From CALAMD01 sp035301345 (GTDB taxonomy: Bacteria > Bacillota > Bacilli > Bacillales > Amphibacillaceae): a stretch of 10,870 nt of DNA. A program made the translations under genes and the position numbers. Below, in pieces: positions 1 to 5,766 of this stretch. The notes beneath the pieces are model-generated. The model had not been told where the DNA came from, did no database searches, and saw only the letters and a program-made list of their open reading frames with translations. The stretch spans positions 1 through 10,870 of the forward strand of contig DATGUM010000058.1 in assembly GCA_035301345.1 (NCBI GenBank), written 5' to 3'. The stretch's first letter is position 1. The number at the start of each line of letters is the position of its first letter.

Positions 1-137
1 AGAAATGTACAGAGACGTCTGCGGGAATAGCCGTATCCGAAAATCCCTAATACCGACACGATAGTGGAGGGATTAGAAGTTGATGGTGCGAAGAATGCAC
101 TTCAATTCTTCGTGGACAAGCGAAGGACATTTCTGAA
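1..137 (+). repeat. Structured dispersed repeat, left copy (partner of 10735-10870)
   Basis: This stretch aligns with the reverse complement of the right edge of the window. Bases 13-27 match at 14 of 15 positions, bases 33-83 at 44 of 51, and bases 117-137 share CAAGCG and TTCTGAA. Predicted structure in plus sense: an outer stem 1-8/127-134 (AGAAATGT with ACATTTCT); a weaker stem 17-23/111-117 with two G-U pairs; a core hairpin 47-76 (CTAAT/ATTAG, an A-G mismatch, CC/GG, tandem G-A pairs, CAC/GTG, loop GATA); and a copy-specific perfect 8-bp hairpin 89-96/105-112. The element may begin before base 1. It lies 74 bases beyond the dnaI stop and its predicted sense strand is opposite to dnaI. 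No protein or transposase is associated with it. It could be a small RNA, a MITE-like mobile repeat or an mRNA-processing structure. I am confident of the repeat and less so of the function. Confidence 0.85.
47..76 (+). other. Core hairpin of the left repeat copy
   Basis: Pairs are 47-51 with 72-76, A52 opposite G71, 53-54 with 69-70, a tandem G55-A68/A56-G67 internal loop, and 57-59 with 64-66 closing the loop GATA (60-63). All seven differences from the right copy within the 51-base core are in this hairpin. Three are two-sided exchanges that keep pairing: 50/73 A-T becomes G-C, 51/72 T-A becomes A-T, and 59/64 C-G becomes T-A. The seventh turns the A52-G71 mismatch into an A-T pair in the right copy. 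Confidence 0.8.
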
Positions 138-211
138 GTGAAAGCTTTACACAACAAGTAGGGCATAGTCCCACAAACATTTTACTCATACCTTTCTTTC
201 TCACATCTTTC
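138..211. other. Short intergenic stretch after dnaI
   Basis: This stretch lies between the dnaI stop and the left repeat. No intrinsic terminator is visible: the only dyad, around GGGCATAGTCCC (161-172), has a three-base stem and no T-run. Transcription of nrdR-dnaB-dnaI therefore probably continues past the window edge, or ends at a site this reading cannot see. Confidence 0.5.
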
Positions 212-1138
212 TTACTTTCGTCTGTTTTCACCGCCAACAATAATTTCTTTACTCACTTGTCGAATCCGCTCCATAATTCTACCTGCTTTTATTTTCTCGA
301 CATCCCCACGGTTAGAAACGGCAATTTGTGATTGTAATTGTTCCATCGTGTAATTTGACGTGAAAAATACGGGCAATCGTTCCATCATACGATATTGTAA
401 AATCGAGCCTAACACTTCATCACGTGACCAAGCAGATTGTGTTTCTGCCCCGATATCGTCAAGCATGAGAACGTCTGCCGTTTTAAAGTGATTAATTTTT
501 TCTGTCACTGTGTCATCCTTAATTGCATCTCTTAGTTCACGAACAAATTCAGGCATATAAATGAGCGTTGACGATATATTATATTCTGACAGGCGATTAG
601 CGAGCGCGCCTAGTAAGTATGTTTTTCCAACCCCGAAAGGACCTGATAAGTAGAGACCTTTTTCTGGGAGTTTATTTTTTGCTTCACGAGCGAAGTTAAT
701 CATTTCGATGACGGCTGGTTCTCTCACTGGATCTGGATCAATGTTTTCAATACTTGCTTCTAAAATTTCTTTCGGCATATATAAACTTCGAATGAGATTT
801 TCAGCATGTGCTCTTTTTTCTTCGCGAATTTTTTTAACGCATTTTTTATATGAAATATGAATATCATTCTGAGAAAGTTCTAAAACAGGTTCATATCCTT
901 TAATCATGTTTTTACACGTTTCTACCGATTGGCAGTGCTCACACGGCGTTTGGTTAACAAATTCATGTAAAGTCATTAAATTACGTTCAATCATATCATT
1001 AGTAATGGATGGATGGTCGTTTAGAAATGCTTGAATGCGCTTATCAGCGAGAAGTGATTGCTTAATCGCTTCATGTTGTTGCTGAAAATTTTTATTCGTC
1101 TTCATCCACTTTTTTATTGACGATTGAATAGGTTCCAT
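212..1138 (-). CDS. dnaI: Primosomal protein DnaI, helicase loader
   Basis: AAA+ ATPase that loads the replicative helicase (DnaC in bacilli) onto DNA during initiation and fork restart. The 308 residues fit the family (about 306-311). The N-terminal helicase-binding part carries a cysteine cluster C66, C69, C75 and C100, consistent with the zinc site of DnaI. The ATPase part shows Walker A GPFGVGKT (166-173), Walker B VLMLDDIG (223-230), a sensor-1 TSN (260-262) and arginine-rich GRIMERIR near 286-293, a likely arginine finger. The chosen ATG has AGG nine bases upstream; an in-frame ATG three codons earlier would sit directly on that site and is unlikely. It is the last gene of nrdR-dnaB-dnaI, 27 bases after dnaB, which encodes its loading partner. 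In bacilli and staphylococci thrS is usually nearby downstream, but it is not in this window. Confidence 0.96.
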   Translation of the reverse strand: MEPIQSSIKKWMKTNKNFQQQHEAIKQSLLADKRIQAFLNDHPSITNDMIERNLMTLHEFVNQTPCEHCQSVETCKNMIKGYEPVLELSQNDIHISYKKCVKKIREEKRAHAENLIRSLYMPKEILEASIENIDPDPVREPAVIEMINFAREAKNKLPEKGLYLSGPFGVGKTYLLGALANRLSEYNISSTLIYMPEFVRELRDAIKDDTVTEKINHFKTADVLMLDDIGAETQSAWSRDEVLGSILQYRMMERLPVFFTSNYTMEQLQSQIAVSNRGDVEKIKAGRIMERIRQVSKEIIVGGENRRK

Positions 1139-1165
1139 AAATGATCATCCTATCTTCTTTATCAT

Positions 1166-2530
1166 TTACTCTTCGTTGGCAAACTGCTCAATAAGGTCAG
1201 CAAGTTTTGCGCGTCTCTCTTCTAGTTCACCAGTCGTCTCGTCATTCTTTTGAGGGTCTTTTTTCGGTTGTTCTTTATTATTATATCGTTCATTAAACCA
1301 ATCTGGGATAACTTCTTTGTGCTGCTTTCGTTGATAATAATGATTTGTTTTTCGCTTTGTTTTACCTTTATTAATTTCTTCTTTTGCAAATGTCATCGCT
1401 TCTCGAGCAGTCTTTAACTGTGCGCGCGACCAGTGACTAGCAATTGTTTCTAAATAAGCTTTTGATAATTTCATGTTCGACTGGATTAACACGTAATGAA
1501 TAAGAACGTTCATAACAGGCGAGGGTAGTCCTTGACTCGTCATTATCTCACTAATCATTTGTAATTCCCGCTTAGACGCTCGACCCCCGTTCGATAAATC
1601 TTGCAGTAGTTGTCTCGGAGAAATCCTCTCGAAATGTTGGATGAGTTGATCTTCTTTTGACATGTTCTCGTTCGTTTCAACGACTTCTTTACTCTCATTC
1701 ATCACTTTCTCTTGCTTCGGAACGAGTTTTACCCGTTTACTATTTTCATTTAACGTATATAAATCATGACAGGCTGCTTGAAATTCATCAACGTTTAACA
1801 CATTTTCATCTGTTAACGCCCATAGTAATGATTTTTCAACGTCTTGACTCGTTAAGTCATAGAGAAACATCATTTCTGAAATAATTCTTTTGTTTCTTTC
1901 TGTCAGTACATCATTCGCTCGTATCATACGGCGACCTAATGCTAATTCTAACCACGAAAAATCCTCAGTCATAACGAACTCTTGTGCTTTGTCACTTGTT
2001 CGTTCAATTGATAATTCTTCATTTGCTGTCGGTGAAAATGTTTGAAAAACATCTTGAAAACTAGCGGTTATATCTTTTCCTTTATGATAAAAGGCTTCTC
2101 GACCAAAGCGTTCCTGAAGTAATCTAAATTTACTGCGCCCAATATGATGGTGCAGGAGTTCTGATAATATGATGTGATCAAAGAACTCACTTGGCGATAA
2201 AGGACTGAGCAATTCATATATAAAATATCGTTTATCATCACGAACATTTTCATACGTTTTTAAAAGGCCAATACCTTCAAGCTTTTGACGTGCTTCTAAT
2301 AGTTCATTTAATGGTAAATCTAAGTAGTTCATCAACGTGTGATGTGTTTGTAACGATGATTTATTTTGCAGTGGTAAGTCATTTAAAAGCGTTTGATAAA
2401 GAGTAATAGCCTTCATACCTATAAGTGGTTGATACAAATGTGTGAGTGATTGCGAACACTCAGAAATAAGCGATTGATCCATCATGACGTAATAACCATC
2501 AATCGGCAGCAATTGACTAATGTGCTTCAT
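1166..2530 (-). CDS. dnaB: Replication initiation and membrane attachment protein DnaB
   Basis: Gram-positive DnaB, a primosome and helicase-loading co-factor unrelated to the Escherichia coli DnaB helicase. It acts with DnaD and DnaI to bring the helicase to oriC and to restart sites, and associates with the membrane in B. subtilis. The protein has 454 residues (about 466-472 in S. aureus and B. subtilis). The N-terminal part (about 1-150) fits the winged-helix DnaB/DnaD domain. The C-terminal DnaB_2 domain (about 293-390) contains the signature YxxxIxxxW exactly (Y359, I363, W367). A basic, low-complexity tail follows (about 388-430). The start is supported by GGGGG six bases upstream. It lies 28 bases after nrdR and 27 before dnaI, so the three genes should be co-transcribed. 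Family assignment is by motif and synteny. Confidence 0.94.
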   Translation of the reverse strand: MKHISQLLPIDGYYVMMDQSLISECSQSLTHLYQPLIGMKAITLYQTLLNDLPLQNKSSLQTHHTLMNYLDLPLNELLEARQKLEGIGLLKTYENVRDDKRYFIYELLSPLSPSEFFDHIILSELLHHHIGRSKFRLLQERFGREAFYHKGKDITASFQDVFQTFSPTANEELSIERTSDKAQEFVMTEDFSWLELALGRRMIRANDVLTERNKRIISEMMFLYDLTSQDVEKSLLWALTDENVLNVDEFQAACHDLYTLNENSKRVKLVPKQEKVMNESKEVVETNENMSKEDQLIQHFERISPRQLLQDLSNGGRASKRELQMISEIMTSQGLPSPVMNVLIHYVLIQSNMKLSKAYLETIASHWSRAQLKTAREAMTFAKEEINKGKTKRKTNHYYQRKQHKEVIPDWFNERYNNKEQPKKDPQKNDETTGELEERRAKLADLIEQFANEE

Positions 2531-2558
2531 TTATATCCCCCTTTACGCAACAATTTTC

Positions 2559-3020
2559 TTAACGTTTATCACGATCAATTAATTCTTTCAATTCATCTAA
2601 AAAGACAGTAATATCTTTAAACTGGCGATAGACAGACGCAAAGCGCACGTATGCAACATCGTCAACATCAACGAGAAGCCTCATAACTGTTTCACCAATT
2701 TCTTTACTATCTATTTCTTTAGCGCCTAAATTACGCAACTTTTTCTCAACGTTTAATGCAATTGAATCTATCGTTTCTATAGAAACCGGACGCTTTTCAC
2801 ACGCTCTTATAAGTCCGCGAACTAACTTATCTCTGTCAAACTCTTGGCGTGTTCCGTCTTTTTTAACAACGATTAATGGAACTTCTTCTACACGCTCAAA
2901 AGTCGTAAACCGAAACCCACATGCTTCACATTCACGGCGACGTCGAATAGATCGTCCTTCTTCAATTGGTCTTGAATCCAATACTTTTGTACTTTTATTT
3001 TGACAATTATCACACTTCAT
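2559..3020 (-). CDS. nrdR: Transcriptional repressor NrdR
   Basis: Nucleotide-sensing repressor of ribonucleotide reductase genes. It binds NrdR boxes upstream of nrd operons when its ATP-cone is loaded with dATP and ATP. The 153 residues are full length. The zinc ribbon has C3, C6, C31 and C34, with the basic segment RSIRRRRE between the pairs. The ATP-cone covers about residues 46-136 and begins VPLIVVKKDGTRQEFDR. A GGGGAG ribosome binding site lies ten bases before the ATG. It is the first gene of nrdR-dnaB-dnaI, coupling control of dNTP supply with replication initiation genes, a conserved Firmicutes arrangement. No NrdR-box pair was recognised in its own upstream region, so autoregulation is not suggested. 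Confidence 0.97.
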   Translation of the reverse strand: MKCDNCQNKSTKVLDSRPIEEGRSIRRRRECEACGFRFTTFERVEEVPLIVVKKDGTRQEFDRDKLVRGLIRACEKRPVSIETIDSIALNVEKKLRNLGAKEIDSKEIGETVMRLLVDVDDVAYVRFASVYRQFKDITVFLDELKELIDRDKR

Positions 3021-3056
3021 CTATTGACAACTCCCCATGAATCTATCACTTCAATA

Positions 3057-3111
3057 ATTATATAAATATTAATTTTTATGATTGATTTTATTCTATTTCT
3101 CTATTTTAACA
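3057..3111 (-). promoter_or_regulatory. Candidate promoter(s) for nrdR-dnaB-dnaI
   Basis: The 116 bases between the gapB terminator and nrdR are strongly AT-rich. A perfect TATAAT on the minus strand at 3062-3057 leaves a leader of about 30 bases; its -35 candidate TCAATC (3085-3080) with a 17-base spacer is poor. A second option is the extended -10 TGTTAAAAT at 3111-3103. Which one is used, or both, cannot be decided by reading. Confidence 0.45.
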
Positions 3112-3136
3112 TGTTTTTATTAAATACCATAATAGA

Positions 3137-3179
3137 AATAAAGCGATGTCTAGCTCTTTTCGCTAAACATCGCTTTATT
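3137..3179 (-). terminator. Intrinsic terminator of gapB
   Basis: A 13-bp perfect stem pairs 3137-3149 with 3167-3179. It is extended by TAGC/GCTA (3151-3154/3162-3165) past a one-base mismatch and capped by a seven-base loop. In the gapB direction the 3' arm ends GCTTTATT and is followed by a T-rich tail (TTCTATTATGG). It starts 32 bases after the gapB stop and separates gapB from nrdR. Confidence 0.88.
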
Positions 3180-3210
3180 CATATAACTATTATTCGTTAA
3201 AATGATTTAA

Positions 3211-4221
3211 TTATTGTAATGATTGTCCAACAAGTTTCGTTAAATCAACAACTCTCGCTGAATAACCCCACTCATTATCATACCATGCAAGTACTTTTAC
3301 TTTATTATCTTCCATAACCATTGTAGAAAGTCCATCGACAATCGCTGAATGGTCATCTGTCGTATAATCAATTGAAACGAGAGGATCTTCGTTATAATCT
3401 AAAATACCTTTCAAACTACCTGCCGCTTCTGTTTGGAATGCTTTATTTACTTCTTCTTTCGTCACTTCTTTATCTAATTCTACGACTAAGTCTACTAAAG
3501 ATACGTTAGGCGTTGGTACTCTTAAAGCCATACCGTCTAATTTACCAGATAAATGTGGTAAAACGAGTCCGAGTGCTTTCGCTGCACCAGTAGATGTTGG
3601 AATAATCGACTGTGTACAACCTCTCGCTCGACGTAAGTCTTTATGCGGGTTGTCTAAGTTTAATTGGTCTGTTGTAAATGCATGCACTGTCGTCATAAGC
3701 CCACTATTTACTTTAAAGTGATCATCTAACACTTTTACGACTGGCGCTAAACAGTTTGTTGTACATGATGCGTTTGAAATAACGACGTCATTTTCTGCGT
3801 CATATGATTCCCCGTTAACACCGAGTACAATTGTACGATCAACACCACTTCCTGGTGCTGTTAAAACAACTTTTTTCGCCCCTGCTTGGATATGTAGTTC
3901 TGCGCTTTCTTGTGAATTAAACTTTCCAGTTGCTTCAACAACAACATCAACCTTTAAGTCAGTCCACGGAAGTTGTTCAGGGTTACGATTACTCGTTAGT
4001 AACACCTTCTTACCATTCACTTCAATGCCATCATCAAGTGCTTTTACATCACCTGAAAAAGGACCATGAACACTGTCTCGCTTTAATAAGTGTGCAATTG
4101 TCTCAGGTGGGTAACTCGCATTAATAGCTACAACTTCTAGTTGGTCATCAAGAGCCGCTTGGCGGAAAACCATTCTTCCAATTCTACCAAATCCATTAAC
4201 AGCAATTCGGGTTTTAGTCAT
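3211..4221 (-). CDS. gapB: Glyceraldehyde-3-phosphate dehydrogenase, gluconeogenic type GapB
   Basis: Cytosolic GAPDH of the GapB class, which in B. subtilis works in the gluconeogenic direction and prefers NADP(H). The 336 residues are full length. The Rossmann start is VNGFGRIGR (8-16). The catalytic centre SNASCTTNC gives Cys153, with His180 in TTVHAF as its partner. After the second beta strand the sequence is INASYPP (33-39): the aspartate that fixes NAD in glycolytic GapA (NDL) is alanine 35 here. This, with the position between coaE and nrdR, argues for GapB rather than GapA. The ATG has AGGAGG eight bases upstream. It probably forms its own transcript, with a promoter and CcpN-like operator upstream and a strong terminator downstream. 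No speD gene follows it, unlike B. subtilis. Cofactor preference is inferred, not shown. Confidence 0.96.
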   Translation of the reverse strand: MTKTRIAVNGFGRIGRMVFRQAALDDQLEVVAINASYPPETIAHLLKRDSVHGPFSGDVKALDDGIEVNGKKVLLTSNRNPEQLPWTDLKVDVVVEATGKFNSQESAELHIQAGAKKVVLTAPGSGVDRTIVLGVNGESYDAENDVVISNASCTTNCLAPVVKVLDDHFKVNSGLMTTVHAFTTDQLNLDNPHKDLRRARGCTQSIIPTSTGAAKALGLVLPHLSGKLDGMALRVPTPNVSLVDLVVELDKEVTKEEVNKAFQTEAAGSLKGILDYNEDPLVSIDYTTDDHSAIVDGLSTMVMEDNKVKVLAWYDNEWGYSARVVDLTKLVGQSLQ

Positions 4222-4229
4222 TTTAAAAT

Positions 4230-4235
4230 CCTCCT
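4230..4235 (-). promoter_or_regulatory. Ribosome binding site of gapB
   Basis: A perfect AGGAGG on the minus strand, eight bases before the gapB ATG, fixes the start. Confidence 0.9.
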
Positions 4236-4269
4236 ATATATGAAAAACATTTTTTATTTTCCATTGTCA

Positions 4270-4278
4270 AGTATAACA
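4270..4278 (-). promoter_or_regulatory. Extended -10 promoter of gapB
   Basis: TGTTATACT (4278-4270) fits an extended -10 element, TG-n-TATACT, one base from the TATAAT consensus. It predicts a start near 4263 and a leader of about 40 bases holding the AGGAGG site. The -35 position (about 4293-4298, TCACAT) is poor, which is common for extended -10 promoters. It lies in the gap after the coaE stop. Confidence 0.6.
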
Positions 4279-4280
4279 TA
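4270..4280 (-). promoter_or_regulatory. Putative CcpN operator over the gapB promoter
   Basis: TATGTTATACT (4280-4270) matches the CcpN consensus TRTGHYATAYW, as I recall it from B. subtilis, at all 11 positions. It overlaps the gapB -10 element. In B. subtilis CcpN represses gapB and pckA during glycolytic growth. The position, target gene and sequence agree. A second site, which B. subtilis has at gapB, was not found here. The consensus is quoted from memory and no ccpN gene is in the window. Confidence 0.5.
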
Positions 4281-4304
4281 TTTCTTTATGGAATGTGATA
4301 ATTG

Positions 4305-4907
4305 TCATGTGAATATGCGCCATTTTCGCAAAATAGTCTTCAATTGTTCACAGCTCTCTTCAACTGTTCCATTATTATCTATCGTCGCATCAGCTAATTT
4401 AACCTTTTCTTCTAATGGCATTTGTGACGCTATTCTCTGTTCGGCGTCATCCGTTGATAATTGATTACGCGTGACTAATCGTTCGAATTGCACATCTCGT
4501 CTTACGTAAACGACAATTGTTTTATCAACGAGATGCGTTAAATCTCCTTCAAACAATAGAGGTATATCAAGGACAACTAATTGATGTCCTTCTTTTAAAT
4601 AACGATCGCGTTCTTCCAACATTTGTTTCCGAACAGCAGGGTGAACGATTTGATTTAATAATTCTCGCTTTTCTTTTTGAGCAAAAATAATTTTTCCGAG
4701 TTTTTGACGATCAATTTCACCGTTATCAAGCAATATGTTGTTACCGAATGACTGAACAATTTTTTCATATGGTTTACGTCCTCGTTTTACGACGTCTCTA
4801 GCGATGACGTCTGCATCGATCACTCGTACATTAAGCGTTCGAAACAATTCGCTAATCGTCGTTTTACCACTTGCAATACCGCCTGTTAAACCAATCGTTC
4901 TAATCAT
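4305..4907 (-). CDS. coaE: Dephospho-CoA kinase
   Basis: Catalyses the last step of coenzyme A synthesis, ATP-dependent phosphorylation of the 3'-hydroxyl of dephospho-CoA, in the cytosol. The P-loop is GGIASGKT (9-16). The substrate and catalytic segment is DADVIARD with Asp33, followed by HPAVR (89-93) and DIPLLFE (114-120), all standard for CoaE. The 200 residues match the family. A longer open frame reaches back to 4967, but the 20 extra residues (MGEAHTFVLL...) do not resemble CoaE and lie inside mutM. The internal ATG at 4907 directly precedes IRTIGLTGG and has AGGAG seven bases upstream. It overlaps the mutM stop by eight bases, so translation is probably coupled. No terminator separates it from gapB. 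Confidence 0.96.
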   Translation of the reverse strand: MIRTIGLTGGIASGKTTISELFRTLNVRVIDADVIARDVVKRGRKPYEKIVQSFGNNILLDNGEIDRQKLGKIIFAQKEKRELLNQIVHPAVRKQMLEERDRYLKEGHQLVVLDIPLLFEGDLTHLVDKTIVVYVRRDVQFERLVTRNQLSTDDAEQRIASQMPLEEKVKLADATIDNNGTVEESCEQLKTILRKWRIFT

Positions 4908-5748
4908 TGACAAGCTCCTTTTCGTCAAACAATTGACAAGTAGGACAAATGTGTGTGCCTCGCCCACTAACTTTTAACTTTTCAATTTCAGTCCCACAAG
5001 TAGAGCACTGTTTTCCTTCTTGACCGTAAACGAACAGTTCTTGTTGAAACATCCCCATTTCACCCGCACCATCGACGTATGAACGAATAGTCGTTCCGCC
5101 TTGTTGTACTGCTTTTTCTAACGTGTCGATAGCAAACAATTGAATACGTCTAATTTCATCATCTGTTAATTCATTGGCACGTTTTAGTGGATGAACGTTC
5201 GCTTGAAAAAGTGTTTCATCGACATAAATATTTCCAAGCCCAGCAACAATTGCTTGGTCAAGTAAGGCAGCTTTAATCACCCGACTCGTCCGATTTAATT
5301 TTTCTTTAAAATATGCAAAAGTAAAAGCTTCGTCAAATGGATCAGGTCCTAATTGAATCAGTGGCTTATTCGTAAGTTCTTCGCCTTTTTTAAACACGTG
5401 CATCGTTCCGAATTTACGAACGTCATTATAATGTAATTCTTCACCGTTTGTTAGATGGAAAATGACGTGAGTATGTTTATCTTTTTCTTCATTTTTTACT
5501 AGTTTATATTTACCTTCCATGCGTAAATGTGATACGAGAACATAGTCAGTTAATTCAAACAGTAAAAATTTACCTTTTCGTTTAACCGTTTCAAATGTTT
5601 GGCCGATTAACAGTTGCTTAAAGTGTTCGACGTCATCTGGCTTTTTTATAATGTTCGGCCAATAAACGTCAATCGATTCAATCGTTTTTTGTTCAATCAA
5701 AAGTTGTAATGTTTTTTTAATCGTTTCTACTTCAGGTAATTCTGGCAT
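4900..5748 (-). CDS. mutM: Formamidopyrimidine-DNA glycosylase (MutM/Fpg)
   Basis: Base-excision repair enzyme that removes 8-oxoguanine and formamidopyrimidines and cleaves the abasic strand by beta,delta-elimination. The protein starts MPELPEVET; after methionine removal Pro2 is the Schiff-base nucleophile and Glu3 the acid. Lys60 (KGKFLLF) aligns with the conserved catalytic lysine of Fpg. Void-filling residues are Met77 (HLRMEGK), Arg111 and Phe113 (VRKFGTM). The helix-two-turn-helix segment has GLGNIYVDE (170-178). The C-terminal zinc finger has C248, C251, C268 and C271, with Arg263 in SGRGTHIC. At 282 residues it is complete. It starts 18 bases after polA, with AAAGGA ten bases before the ATG, and overlaps coaE by eight bases. 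Placing a repair glycosylase next to repair polymerase PolA is typical of this locus. Confidence 0.97.
   Translation of the reverse strand: MPELPEVETIKKTLQLLIEQKTIESIDVYWPNIIKKPDDVEHFKQLLIGQTFETVKRKGKFLLFELTDYVLVSHLRMEGKYKLVKNEEKDKHTHVIFHLTNGEELHYNDVRKFGTMHVFKKGEELTNKPLIQLGPDPFDEAFTFAYFKEKLNRTSRVIKAALLDQAIVAGLGNIYVDETLFQANVHPLKRANELTDDEIRRIQLFAIDTLEKAVQQGGTTIRSYVDGAGEMGMFQQELFVYGQEGKQCSTCGTEIEKLKVSGRGTHICPTCQLFDEKELVND
4915..4919 (-). promoter_or_regulatory. Ribosome binding site that sets the coaE start
   Basis: AGGAG on the minus strand, seven bases before the ATG at 4907 and inside the 3' end of mutM. It selects the 200-residue CoaE over the longer in-frame ATG at 4967. Confidence 0.85.
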
Positions 5749-5766
5749 TTATTAACGTTCCTTTCA

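Noticed and set aside
73..189. Minus-strand open frame of 38 codons after dnaI, beginning MSKMFVGLCPTCC
   Set aside because: The first ATG is only one base from AGG, the second has a marginal spacing, and about two thirds of the frame lies inside the structured repeat. The CPTCC start is curious and could be a remnant of a gene cut by the repeat, but nothing else supports it.
4265..4270. Perfect TTGACA on the minus strand upstream of gapB as a -35 box
   Set aside because: Seventeen bases downstream there is TTTTTC rather than a -10 box, and the ATATAT further on is too far away. The extended -10 just upstream is a better promoter.
4296..4307. Imperfect dyad TGATAATTGTCA at the coaE stop as an operator or terminator
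   Set aside because: It is short, not perfectly symmetrical, has no T-run, and includes the stop codon. It could be chance in AT-rich sequence.
3930..4464. Plus-strand open frames opposite gapB and coaE
   Set aside because: These are shadows of conserved minus-strand genes, with no ribosome binding site or recognisable motif. The same holds for plus-strand frames at 1657-1884, 7865-8089 and 10213-10410, and the minus-strand frame at 2068-2253.
4908..4967. Longer coaE start giving a 220-residue protein
   Set aside because: The extra 20 residues are the mutM 3' end read in another frame and do not resemble CoaE. The ATG at 4907 has a good ribosome binding site and matches the family N-terminus.
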